Below the pieces are notes generated by a model. It made no database searches. It had not been told where the DNA came from and was given only the letters and a program-made list of their open reading frames with translations. Shown in pieces: positions 17,862 through 25,578 of a DNA stretch of 64,000 nt. Position 1 is the stretch's first letter. Each line of letters opens with the position of its first letter. Source of the stretch: CAYQMF01 sp964418595 (lineage in GTDB: Bacteria > Planctomycetota > UBA1135 > UBA2386); the NCBI GenBank assembly GCA_964418595.1, contig CAYQMF010000007.1:1-64000 (forward strand), read 5' to 3'. Position numbers and translations under genes: made by a program.

Positions 17862-18478
17862 GCGCACCCTCCGACGACCTCGACGCGACCACGCGCCTGT
17901 TCTTGTCGGCGGCGCGCGGCGGCGATCGCTCCGCGCTCGATGCTCTCCTGCGCCGCGAGTGGCCGCGGCTGCGGCGTCGCATCGCTGCGCGCGTCGGACC
18001 GGGCATGCTGCACCGCGTCGAACTCGACGATCTGGTGCAGGAGACGTTCACGGAAGCGTTGCGCCGGCTGCCTCAGTACGAGCACCGCCGCGGTGGGGGC
18101 TTCACGGCGTGGCTCACGACCCTGGCCGAGCATCGGCTCGCCAACCTGCGCCGCACGCTGGGCGCGGCGCGGCGCGACGCCGGTCGCGAGCAGCCGATGC
18201 CGGGCGCGGGCTCCACGTTCGGCCGCGTCACTCTCGGACCCGGCGACCCCGCACCGGGTCCACGCACCCTGGTCGCCAGCGCCGAGGCCATCGCCCAGGT
18301 GAACGCGGCGCTGGCGGAGTTGAGCGAGGACGACCGCGAGGTGATCCGGCTGGCGCGCACGGACGGCCTGCCGCTCGCCGACGTTGCGCTGCGCATGGGG
18401 CGCACGCGCAACGCGGTCGCGCTGCTCCTCAGTCGGGCCCTGCGCAAGCTGCAGGCGCGGCTCCACGCGCGCGAGTGA
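17858..18478 (+). CDS. Second ECF-type sigma factor
   Basis: 206 residues, GTG start overlapping the previous stop (GTGA). Region 2 is in ELDDLVQETFTEALRRLPQY and FTAWLTTLAEHRLANLRR. Region 4 is in LAELSEDDREVIRLARTDGL and DVALRMGRTRNAVALLLSRA. The motifs resemble the large sigma-70 groups found in Planctomycetota, whose members are often regulated without an adjacent anti-sigma; none is present here. The tight coupling to the HupE/UreJ-like gene and DUF4331 suggests it belongs to the same regulatory circuit as the sigma gene at 11450. Confidence 0.85.
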   Translation: MSAPSDDLDATTRLFLSAARGGDRSALDALLRREWPRLRRRIAARVGPGMLHRVELDDLVQETFTEALRRLPQYEHRRGGGFTAWLTTLAEHRLANLRRTLGAARRDAGREQPMPGAGSTFGRVTLGPGDPAPGPRTLVASAEAIAQVNAALAELSEDDREVIRLARTDGLPLADVALRMGRTRNAVALLLSRALRKLQARLHARE

Positions 18479-18618
18479 CGGTGGGCGGTGGCGGTGCCAC
18501 GATGCGTCCCGGCGTCTTTGGAAGTTGGGGCGTGCATGGCTACGCTTCCACGCGCGGGCGGAGTGGGCGACAGTGATCCGCCTTCCCTCGCAGTTCCTCT
18601 TCTCGGAGGTGCAAAGTC

Positions 18619-19113
18619 ATGAGTGCGTGTCGTTTCGTTGTTTCGTTGGCCCTGTGTATCGCTTTGCCGGTGGCCATCGGCACCGCGCAGGAGACGGCGA
18701 AGCCGCCGGCCAAGGTCGAGGCGCATGGCGTGGAAGCTGCGAAAGAGACTTGGGCCGTCGTCAAGGTCGGCTCGCAGATGAAGGTGATGAAGACGTCCGA
18801 GGTCGAAGCGGCCCGGACCAAGATCGAGGCCGACCACAAGGCCGCGATGGCGAAGTACGAGGAGGCCAGGAAGGCCGCCGACGCCAAGCACGCGAAGTTC
18901 GACCAGGCGGCGCCGATGGCGCAGACCCTCACGGTCCTGGCCAGCGATCTCAAGAGCGCCGACGAGGCCGCGGCGAGCATGAAGAAGCTGCGCGCCGAGG
19001 CCGAGGGCAAGGGAGCGAAGAAGGAGAAGGGCGAAGGCGAGGGCAAGAAGAAGGGCGAAGGCGAGGGTGACGCCGGACACAAAGGCAAGGGCAAGGGGAA
19101 GGGCGGGGCCTGA
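18619..19113 (+). CDS. Secreted Lys/Glu-rich protein with KGEG-type tail
   Basis: 164 residues, not recognised as a family. It has a signal peptide (LALCIALPVAIGTAQ), then a charged helical, probably coiled-coil region (about 60-130: EVEAARTKIEADHKAAMAKY). The last about 35 residues are low complexity made of K-G-E-G and K-G-K-G units. A strong ribosome-binding site (GGAGGT at 18605-18610) lies 8 nt before the ATG, suggesting high expression. The basic/acidic tail could bind nucleic acid, polyanions or the cell wall; no function is claimed. It is convergent with the PagL-like gene. Confidence 0.7.
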   Translation: MSACRFVVSLALCIALPVAIGTAQETAKPPAKVEAHGVEAAKETWAVVKVGSQMKVMKTSEVEAARTKIEADHKAAMAKYEEARKAADAKHAKFDQAAPMAQTLTVLASDLKSADEAAASMKKLRAEAEGKGAKKEKGEGEGKKKGEGEGDAGHKGKGKGKGGA

Positions 19114-19142
19114 CCCCGGCTCACCCCAACCCGCACGACACG

Positions 19143-19191
19143 ACGAGCGCGTCGGGCACATGTGTCCGGCGTGCTCGTTTGCGTTCGCAAA
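19143..19191. terminator. Hairpins between convergent genes
   Basis: The gap between the convergent genes holds an imperfect hairpin: ACGAGC (19143-19148) pairs with GCTCGT (19173-19178), with an inner GGGCA/TGTCC stem and CATG loop. It is followed directly by the near-perfect palindrome TTTGCGTTCGCAAA (19178-19191). Only a short T run follows on the plus strand. Position and symmetry suggest a bidirectional terminator. Confidence 0.45.
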
Positions 19192-19195
19192 GCCC

Positions 19196-19828
19196 TCAAA
19201 AGAACCACCCCACCCCGACCCAGAGCCGAGCCTCGTTCTGGCTTGGATTGCGTGAGTTCCGGCGACCGAGCGCGTTCGAGATGTGGTGGTACATCCCACC
19301 GAGGAGCACGCTCGTGCCACCGCCGAGCGGGATCTCGCAGCCGGGTCCGAAGGAGAACGTGAAGTTCCACTCCGTTCCGTCGTCCGGGACCCGGCGCGTC
19401 GACTGCTGGAAGCCGACGGTGCCGTCCAGGAAGAGGGAACACGAGTCGAACGACACGGGATACCAGCGCAACGCGCTTTCACCCTCCGCCGCGTACGCGT
19501 CGTCTCCGAGCGTCTTGAACACGAGTCCCGACGCGCCGCCGCCCAGGGCGAGGGAGTCGGTGGCGAACCAGTAAGCCCTCGCACCGGCGCCAAAGTCATC
19601 GTTCTCGCCGTTGCCATCCCAGAACAGCGACTTGCGCAGGATCGGGACTCCGTAGTGGCCGCGGAGTTCGGCGGTGACATCGCCTGCGCGATGTGCCGGA
19701 CTCACGGATGTGGGCTCGGCGTCGACGGTCGAGCGGCGAGCGACATCCGTGATCGAGGGGGTGTGCAGGGCATGGCAAGCCCCAAGCAACAGCAGGCACG
19801 GTGTCCATCCGAGACGGGACATTCGCAT
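19196..19828 (-). CDS. PagL-like lipid A deacylase family outer-membrane protein, lipoprotein-type signal
   Basis: 210 residues. The C-terminal part contains GMYHHISNALGRRNSRNPSQ and N-E-A-R-L-W-V-G-V-G-W-F-F. This matches the PagL (lipid A 3-O-deacylase) pattern H-x-S-N ... N-P-G-x-N, so the His-Ser pair of the active site is kept, and the protein ends in Phe as outer-membrane barrels do. Strand-like alternation is seen upstream (GAGARAYWFATDSLALGGGA). The N-terminus MRMSRLGWTPCLLLLGAC carries a lipobox, unusual for PagL. It could trim lipid A or simply be an OmpA-like small barrel; the active-site motif favours the former. No lipid A genes are near. Confidence 0.6.
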   Translation of the reverse strand: MRMSRLGWTPCLLLLGACHALHTPSITDVARRSTVDAEPTSVSPAHRAGDVTAELRGHYGVPILRKSLFWDGNGENDDFGAGARAYWFATDSLALGGGASGLVFKTLGDDAYAAEGESALRWYPVSFDSCSLFLDGTVGFQQSTRRVPDDGTEWNFTFSFGPGCEIPLGGGTSVLLGGMYHHISNALGRRNSRNPSQNEARLWVGVGWFF

Positions 19829-19897
19829 CGCGGCAAGACCATACTGCGCACACTCGCCGGAGCAGAGGCTGCGATCCTGCCTCGGGCGCTTGCGCGA

Positions 19898-21301
19898 TCA
19901 GCCCCTGATCTCGATCCTGCCCCCGTTGCTGGTGCTGATGCCCGCGGCGTTCGCGTTGGCATCGAGGGCCGCACCCTGCGTGAAGAAGACCCCGCCCCAG
20001 AGCGACGGGCTCGCGGGGATGCCGAGGCTCAGGCGCGCGCTTCCGCCGCTGAAGGCGATCGGCGTCGCAACGTCCATCGACTGGTAGAGCCGGCAGCCGG
20101 TCATCTGCAGGAAGCCCAGCTCGATCGGATACGGGGTCGAGCCCTGCACGCCCAGGATCACGATGCCTGTGGTGTTTGCCGGGCCGTTGGAGATGTCGAT
20201 GTGCAACGTCGCGCCCAGGTCAGGGAGTCCCGCGAAGGCGAGCTGCAGTGGCTGCACGCTGGGGCAGCCGGTGCCCTGCGGGCAGGCCAGGCCACTGCCG
20301 GCGAACGACACGGCCGTCCCAGGGATGACGACGCTACGATTCGTGTTCGCCGTGACCAGCACGCCGAAGTACTGGGGGCCGACCAGATACGGGTACGCGT
20401 TGCTGCCGGCGGCGTCGATCGTCGCGTAGTACGCCCAGGTCCCCGCGGGGTACTCCGGGGTCACGGCGAACCTACAGTTGCAGGCGTCGAGGTCGCCGAG
20501 GCCGGCGACGTACTCGTGGTCCTCGATGTAGTAGCCGAGCGGATACTGCGCACCGACGGGAGGCCCGCCGGCGCGCGTCGTGAGGTTGCGCAAGCGATAG
20601 CTGCTGCTGATCCGGCGGACGCCCCCGGTCCCGTTCCTGTTCGCGAACCCGTACGGGCCATAGATCGGGAAGCCGTCGAAGGCGAAGCCGATGATCGGCG
20701 AGTGGTGCCTTCCGTCGTCGCACAGCTGAGCCAGCAGGCTCGGCGGGCGCTGGTGGTGGTGATACACGCCACCCGGCGCGGGATGTCCGAAGGTGGAGTC
20801 GAAGCCGCCGGCTTCCACGTAGACGGCGTTCTGGTTCCACACACCCTGGTTCAGGTACGAGCGCGCGTCCTTGGCGTTGAAGAGCACGACGCCGTTGACG
20901 AAGACGCCGATGGGACCGAGGCCCGTGGGAGTCAGCGTGCCGGTGTTCCGCGTCGGCACGAGCGGGATGCGGAAGCGCCAGTTCTGGCTGCTGACTGGAT
21001 TGGGATTGCCCGCGAACGGCCCCAGGGGATAGCTCGGGATGCCGTTGGCCTCGACGTACGCATCGGTCGCGGTGTAGCGCACGGTCGTCACGTCGGCGCT
21101 GATCTGGCTCACGACCGCGTGGATCGCGGGATCGGGACTCGAGCCGAAGGCCGCGGCGTGGTTGACCCGCCACGCGGTGATCGCGGGGTCGGTGACCTGG
21201 GCCGGCAGGGCGAGGGCGAAGGTTGCGGCCAGCGCGGCGGGCAGGAGTCCGACGGTGTGGCGCGGTTCGCGCGGGCGTCGGGGGCACGGGAGGTGGGGCA
21301 T
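19898..21301 (-). CDS. YHYH-domain secreted protein with C-terminal module
   Basis: 467 residues with a signal peptide after an Arg-rich N-terminus (VGLLPAALAATFALALPAQ). The YHYH domain occupies about 60-320: IPSYPLGPFAGNPN, NQNAVYVEAGGFDSTFGHPA, G-G-V-Y-H-H-H, the L-L-A-Q-L-C-D-D-G-R-H-H-S-P-I-I-G-F-A-F-D-G-F-P-I-Y-G-P-Y-G core, and YIEDHEYV. The signature here is Y-H-H-H rather than Y-H-Y-H. The His-rich sites suggest metal binding; the function is unknown. The last about 130 residues form the shared C-terminal module ending in ANAAGISTSNGGRIEIRG. ATG 21301 is chosen because longer in-frame sequence lacks a signal. Confidence 0.82.
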   Translation of the reverse strand: MPHLPCPRRPREPRHTVGLLPAALAATFALALPAQVTDPAITAWRVNHAAAFGSSPDPAIHAVVSQISADVTTVRYTATDAYVEANGIPSYPLGPFAGNPNPVSSQNWRFRIPLVPTRNTGTLTPTGLGPIGVFVNGVVLFNAKDARSYLNQGVWNQNAVYVEAGGFDSTFGHPAPGGVYHHHQRPPSLLAQLCDDGRHHSPIIGFAFDGFPIYGPYGFANRNGTGGVRRISSSYRLRNLTTRAGGPPVGAQYPLGYYIEDHEYVAGLGDLDACNCRFAVTPEYPAGTWAYYATIDAAGSNAYPYLVGPQYFGVLVTANTNRSVVIPGTAVSFAGSGLACPQGTGCPSVQPLQLAFAGLPDLGATLHIDISNGPANTTGIVILGVQGSTPYPIELGFLQMTGCRLYQSMDVATPIAFSGGSARLSLGIPASPSLWGGVFFTQGAALDANANAAGISTSNGGRIEIRG

Positions 21302-21440
21302 GTCGGTTCGGCTCTCGGACCGGGTCGTGTCTGCCAGCCATCCGGCCGCCGGCTGGTTCTCGCGCACACAATCCGCCGACTCGCGGGCCGCCCGTCGCTC
21401 CGGAACCGTCAGGCCGCGGCCGATGGCTCCGCTGCCAAGG

Positions 21441-22232
21441 CTAGTGCGGGCTAGGCCGCCGGCGCTGGAAGCGAAGCCCCGACCACGTCTCGTCGATGGC
21501 GCACACCTTGGTGTCGACGAACTCCGTCGCGAGCACCACGCGCCGCACCTCGCCGTCGCTGAGGTCGGTGGCGACGCCGGAGGCCTTCTTCGGCCAGGCG
21601 ATCCACAACGATCCGCCGGGTGCGATCCTGTCGAGGACCGGCTTCAGTCGCCGCTGCAGCTCGGCGGCGCTCTTGCAGAAGAGAACGATCACGTCGCAGG
21701 CGCGCCGTGCCTGGGTGAGCAATGCGACATCGTCGGGGAGCGGCGCGAGCGAGGACGCGAAGTCGGGTGGGGCGCCGAGTACGGCGACGGTGCTGCCCGA
21801 CTTGATCCCGAGCTTCTTCGGGAGCGGTGTGCCGGAGTACGCCCCGCTGGTCGAGCGCGGCACGATCGGGTCTGCCGGTGGCCGCGCGATCGCGCCGCGC
21901 AATGCCGTGCGCAGGCTGCGCCAGGTCGTGAACGTGGCGTCGGCGAACATCTCGCGCACCCGCGCCACCTTGTCGGCTTCGCCGTCGACGAACACGATCG
22001 GGATGGCGCGCGTCGCCTTGCGTTCGCGCAACGCGAGTGCGGTGTGGCGGCCGTGCGACGGGAGCCGGCCGAGGTCGATCACGACCGCCGCCGGCGGGTC
22101 CGCCAGCGCCTCGCGGAGTGCGCCTCCGCCCTCACCCCACGCCGGTACAGCGGAGAAACCCATGGCGGCGATGCGCTCCGCGCGCTCGATGCACTCTGCC
22201 TCGTGCCAGTGGATGACGACGACCCGTTGCAT
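21441..22232 (-). CDS. DUF3052 protein with degenerate receiver-like N-terminus
   Basis: 263 residues. The C-terminal half (about 128-258) is DUF3052: S-G-A-Y-S-G-T-P-L-P-K-K-L-G-I-K, LLTQARRACDVIVLF, L-W-I-A-W-P-K-K-A-S-G-V-A-T-D-L, FVDTKVCAIDETWSGL. The N-terminal about 110 residues resemble a CheY-like fold (VVIDLGRLPSHGR and PIVFVDG), but the acidic pair is replaced (HWHEAE) and the Thr/Ser is missing, so phosphorylation is doubtful. The function of DUF3052 is unknown. It is the last gene of the minus-strand run that begins with argR. Confidence 0.75.
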   Translation of the reverse strand: MQRVVVIHWHEAECIERAERIAAMGFSAVPAWGEGGGALREALADPPAAVVIDLGRLPSHGRHTALALRERKATRAIPIVFVDGEADKVARVREMFADATFTTWRSLRTALRGAIARPPADPIVPRSTSGAYSGTPLPKKLGIKSGSTVAVLGAPPDFASSLAPLPDDVALLTQARRACDVIVLFCKSAAELQRRLKPVLDRIAPGGSLWIAWPKKASGVATDLSDGEVRRVVLATEFVDTKVCAIDETWSGLRFQRRRPSPH

Positions 22233-22241
22233 GCTTCGATC

Positions 22242-22676
22242 CTAGCGTCCACCGCGCCGCGGCCCGCCATCGGGGCCGGCGGGGATGCCCTCGCGGGCTG
22301 CGATCGCGGCGCGCACGGCGGCAGGGATCACCGCACTGCGCAGGTCGGCGTCGACCCACACCAGGGTCGCGCGCCCGGTGGCGAGCGCGACCCCGCCGCA
22401 GCGCACCGCGTACTCCATGTCGAGGCTCTTGGTGCCGAGCCGCACGACGCCGGTCGCGATCTGCACGCGCATGCCCGCGCGCCCCGGCGACTCGAAGCGC
22501 ACCGATGTGCTGCCGAGCACGAAGGGGAAGGTCTCGCTTCCCATCACCGCGAGGGCACGGAAGTACCCGTAGCGCGCCTGCTCGAACAGCGTGAGGAACA
22601 CGGCGTTGTTGACGACGCCCATGGCGTCGACGTCGGACCAGCGGAAGGACTCTTCGTGGACGAAACCCAGCGGCAT
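22242..22676 (-). CDS. Hotdog-fold acyl-CoA thioesterase (4HBT family)
   Basis: 144 residues. The 4-hydroxybenzoyl-CoA thioesterase motif W-S-D-V-D-A-M-G-V-V-N-N-A-V-F-L is near the N-terminus, with the catalytic Asp (D17, matching family D-x-x-G-x-V-x-N), then FEQARYGYF. Length is normal for a single hotdog domain of the YbgC/FcbC type. It hydrolyses acyl-CoA thioesters in the cytoplasm; the acyl chain cannot be inferred. It lies 9 bp upstream of the DUF3052 gene and 13 bp after the membrane-protein gene. Confidence 0.82.
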   Translation of the reverse strand: MPLGFVHEESFRWSDVDAMGVVNNAVFLTLFEQARYGYFRALAVMGSETFPFVLGSTSVRFESPGRAGMRVQIATGVVRLGTKSLDMEYAVRCGGVALATGRATLVWVDADLRSAVIPAAVRAAIAAREGIPAGPDGGPRRGGR

Positions 22677-22689
22677 CGGCGGGCGGATC

Positions 22690-23415
22690 CTAGCGCGGGA
22701 CGCGATCGTCCGAGAGCTGCGCGACCACCGCGCGGGCGGCTTCGCGTTCCGCCGCCGGGATCGGTACGCGCACGGACTGGTGGTTGCGCTGGATCGAGAA
22801 CGCGAACACCAACTCGTCGCCCTCGATCGTCACGCCGCGCAGGCCGACCCCGAGGTCGCGGATCGGCCAGTAGCCGCCGGTGAGGTAGAGCCCCTGCGGG
22901 CCGAACGCGAACACCCCCGGCATCGCCGCCATCCGGTGCAGGCGCGAGCGGTGGAACCAGGCGAAGACGAGTGCCGTCGCCGCCCCCACGATCAGTCCCG
23001 ACCCCGAGGGTGCGAGCCAGGTGAGCGGCAGCGAGTCGGCGATCCGTTCGTCGTCGGCGACGGCCATCACGGAGACCGCTACGCCGGCGAGCGTGAAGAA
23101 CAGCGCGAAGATGATCGGCAGCCGGTTCGGTCGCGCCTGCTCGCGCGCGACGTACGCTGCCCACTCGGCGGCCGAGTACGTCCAGCGCAGCAGGCAGTCG
23201 CCCGAGACCAGATCGCGCGCCGCGCGCTCGTGGCGGTTTGTCAGCGGCAGCAGGAAGAGGCCGATCAGGACCGGCGTGACGGCGAGTGCGCTGAGCACGA
23301 GGGCCCAGGTCTTCGCCGCCACGGCCATCGCGATGGCGGCGCCGAGCCCCAGCGCGGCCCCGGCCCCGAGGAAGGCGTGCGTCACGCGGCGCGTGGGTAC
23401 GAAGATCCCGGTCAC
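22690..23415 (-). CDS. Unrecognised membrane protein
   Basis: 241 residues, GTG start (23413-23415). There are four hydrophobic segments in two pairs: about 12-60 (FLGAGAALGLGAAIAMAVAA and VLIGLFLLPL) and about 100-150 (IIFALFFTLAGVAVSVMAV and GLIVGAATALVFAWF). A C-terminal beta-like domain (VFAFGPQGLYLTGGYWPIRD) resembles a bacterial PH-like fold, but this is only an impression. It lies 18 bp downstream of argF and is probably read through from the arginine operon. Function unknown. Confidence 0.6.
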   Translation of the reverse strand: MTGIFVPTRRVTHAFLGAGAALGLGAAIAMAVAAKTWALVLSALAVTPVLIGLFLLPLTNRHERAARDLVSGDCLLRWTYSAAEWAAYVAREQARPNRLPIIFALFFTLAGVAVSVMAVADDERIADSLPLTWLAPSGSGLIVGAATALVFAWFHRSRLHRMAAMPGVFAFGPQGLYLTGGYWPIRDLGVGLRGVTIEGDELVFAFSIQRNHQSVRVPIPAAEREAARAVVAQLSDDRVPR

Positions 23416-23433
23416 TTTGTGCGCGGCCGCGAC

Positions 23434-24396
23434 CTACCGCCCCTTGCCCATGAGCAGGGCGAGGATCGCCTTCTGCACGTGCAGGCGGTTCTCGGCCTGG
23501 TCGAAGACGACGCTCTGCGGGCCGTCGAGCACGCCGGGGGTCACCTCCCAGCCGCGGTGCGCGGGCAGGCAGTGCATGAAGAGGGCATCGGGCTTCGCCT
23601 TCTTCATGAGCTGCTCGTTCACCTGGTAGCGCCCGAAGATCGCGTTGCGCTCCTCGATCTCGCCTTCCTGGTGCATCGAGGCCCACACGTCCGTGTACAC
23701 GGCGTCGGCGTGTTCGATGTCCTCGCCGGGCGTGTTCACCACCTCGACGGCCGCCCCGGTCTCGCGCGCGAACGTGCGCGCCTGCTCGATGACCGCGGTG
23801 TGTGGCTCGTAGTTCTCCGGCGCACACACGGTGACGTGGCAGCCGAGCTTGGCCGCGGCGTCGACCAGCGAGTTGCACGTGTTGTTGCCGTCGCCGATGT
23901 AGTAGAGGGTGCGCCCCTTCACGCTGCCCCACTTCTCGGTGAGGGTGAAGAAGTCGCTGAGCGCCTGGCACGGGTGCATCGAGTCGGTGAGGCCGTTGAT
24001 GACCGGGATGCGCGCGTGCTTGGCCAGCTCCTCGACGACCTTGTGCCGGAAGGTCCGCGCGACGATGCCGTGCACCCAGCGGTCGAGGTTGCGCGCCATG
24101 TCCGAGATCGACTCGCGGCTGCCGAGGCGGGCGTGCCGGTGTTCGTAGAACACGGCGCTGCCGCCGAGGTCCTGCATGCCGACGTCGAAGGTGAAGCGCG
24201 TGCGCAGGCTCTCCTTCTCGAACAGCATCGCGAGCTTCTTGCCGCGCAGGATGTCGGTGTGCACCTCGCGTCCGGCCTTGAGGATGCGCGCGGCGTTGAA
24301 GATGGTCTCGATGTCGCCGGGGGCGAGCTGGCCCACGGAGAGCAGGTCCTTGTGGGGAAGCGAACCGAGATCGACGGCAGGGGCGGACTTGGACAT
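23434..24396 (-). CDS. argF: Ornithine carbamoyltransferase
   Basis: 320 residues. It converts ornithine and carbamoyl phosphate to citrulline. The carbamoyl-phosphate loop is seen as FEKESLRTRFTFDVG (S-x-R-T-R), with MHPCQALSDFFTL near the middle and the ornithine signature FMHCLPAHRG near residue 290. Length is standard. The ATG is 5 bp after the argD stop. It is the last recognised arginine gene of the argR-C-B-D-F operon. Confidence 0.96.
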   Translation of the reverse strand: MSKSAPAVDLGSLPHKDLLSVGQLAPGDIETIFNAARILKAGREVHTDILRGKKLAMLFEKESLRTRFTFDVGMQDLGGSAVFYEHRHARLGSRESISDMARNLDRWVHGIVARTFRHKVVEELAKHARIPVINGLTDSMHPCQALSDFFTLTEKWGSVKGRTLYYIGDGNNTCNSLVDAAAKLGCHVTVCAPENYEPHTAVIEQARTFARETGAAVEVVNTPGEDIEHADAVYTDVWASMHQEGEIEERNAIFGRYQVNEQLMKKAKPDALFMHCLPAHRGWEVTPGVLDGPQSVVFDQAENRLHVQKAILALLMGKGR

Positions 24397-24401
24397 GGCG
24401 G

Positions 24402-25562
24402 TCAGAGGGTCTTGAGGCCTTGGGCGAACAGCTCGAGGCCGCGGGCGGCTTCGCGCTCGGTGAGGACGAAGGGCGGCACGACGCGGATCACGTCGCCGGC
24501 GGTGCAGTTGGTGATGAGGCCCAGTTCGTACAGCTTCTTCTGCAGCTCGGGGGCGTTCCGGGCGAGGCGCACCCCGATCAGCAGGCCGCGGCCGCGGACC
24601 TCCGTGATCACCGCGTGGGTCTTCTGCAGGTCGAGAAAGCCCGCGCGCAGTTGCGCGCCGCGCGCGGTCACGTTGTCGAGGAGGCCCTCGCGGAGCGCAC
24701 CGAGCAGCACGAGCGCGGCGCGGCACACGAGCGGGCCGCCGGCGAAGGTGGAGCCGTGGTCGCCGGGCTTGAACGCCTCGGCGAGTTCCTGGCGCACGGT
24801 CATCACGCCCATCGGCACACCGCCGGCGATGGGCTTGGCGAGGGTCACGACGTCGGGCTTCACCCCGTGCCAGTCGGCGGCGAGGAAGCGACCGGTGCGG
24901 CCGCAGCCGCTCTGGATCTCGTCGTGGATGAGGATCGTGCCGGTCTCGTCGCACAGCCGGCGCGCGGCGCGCAGGAACTCCGCCGACAACTCGCGGATGC
25001 CGCCTTCGCCCTGGATCGGCTCGTAGATGAGCGCGGCGGGTCGCGTGTCGTGGATGGCGCGGGCGAGCGCGTCGACGTCGTCCTGTGGCACGAAGGTCAC
25101 CGGCAGGAGCGGCTCGAAGGGCTTGCGGTACTTCTCGGCGTGCGTGCACGACAGCGCCGCGAAGGTGCGGCCGTGGAAGGCGGCGTGCAGGGCGACGAAC
25201 GAGATCCGGTCGCCCTGGCCGCGGTCCTTCTGCACCTTGCGGGCGAGCTTGAACGCGGCCTCGTTGGCCTCCGTCCCGCTGTTGGTGAAGAACGACGCGT
25301 CGAGCCCGGTGAAGTCGGCGATGTGGCCCGCGACTTGCTCCGTGTACGGGTGCCGCAGCAGGTTGCTCAGGTGCACGACCCGACCGACCTGATCGCGCAG
25401 CGCCTCGACCAGCGGCGGCCAGGCGTGACCCAGCGCCGACACCGCGATCCCGGCGAGGAAGTCGACGAACTCGCGGCCGTCGCGGTCGCGCAGGATGCTG
25501 CCGTGGCCGTCGACGAAGACCTCGGCGGCGCGGTTGTAGGAACGGATGAGGTGTTCGTCCAT
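24402..25562 (-). CDS. argD: Acetylornithine aminotransferase
   Basis: 386 residues, PLP class-III aminotransferase converting N-acetylglutamate semialdehyde to N-acetylornithine. The family signature is present: FFTNSGTEANEAAFKLARK, YEPIQGEGG, LIHDEIQSGCGRTG and the PLP lysine in VVTLAKPIAGGVPMG. Length is normal. It lies 16 bp downstream of argB. Class-III enzymes can have dual N-succinyl-diaminopimelate activity; the operon context makes the arginine role clear. Confidence 0.95.
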   Translation of the reverse strand: MDEHLIRSYNRAAEVFVDGHGSILRDRDGREFVDFLAGIAVSALGHAWPPLVEALRDQVGRVVHLSNLLRHPYTEQVAGHIADFTGLDASFFTNSGTEANEAAFKLARKVQKDRGQGDRISFVALHAAFHGRTFAALSCTHAEKYRKPFEPLLPVTFVPQDDVDALARAIHDTRPAALIYEPIQGEGGIRELSAEFLRAARRLCDETGTILIHDEIQSGCGRTGRFLAADWHGVKPDVVTLAKPIAGGVPMGVMTVRQELAEAFKPGDHGSTFAGGPLVCRAALVLLGALREGLLDNVTARGAQLRAGFLDLQKTHAVITEVRGRGLLIGVRLARNAPELQKKLYELGLITNCTAGDVIRVVPPFVLTEREAARGLELFAQGLKTL

Positions 25563-25578
25563 GCGGGTGGGTGATCGA

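Noticed and set aside
14004..17867. A 1287-codon open frame on the minus strand antisense to the TPR, DUF4331 and HupE genes
   Set aside because: It is an artefact of high GC at third codon positions. The plus-strand frames have clear signal peptides, motifs and start sites; the minus frame is Arg/His/Gly-rich without any domain.
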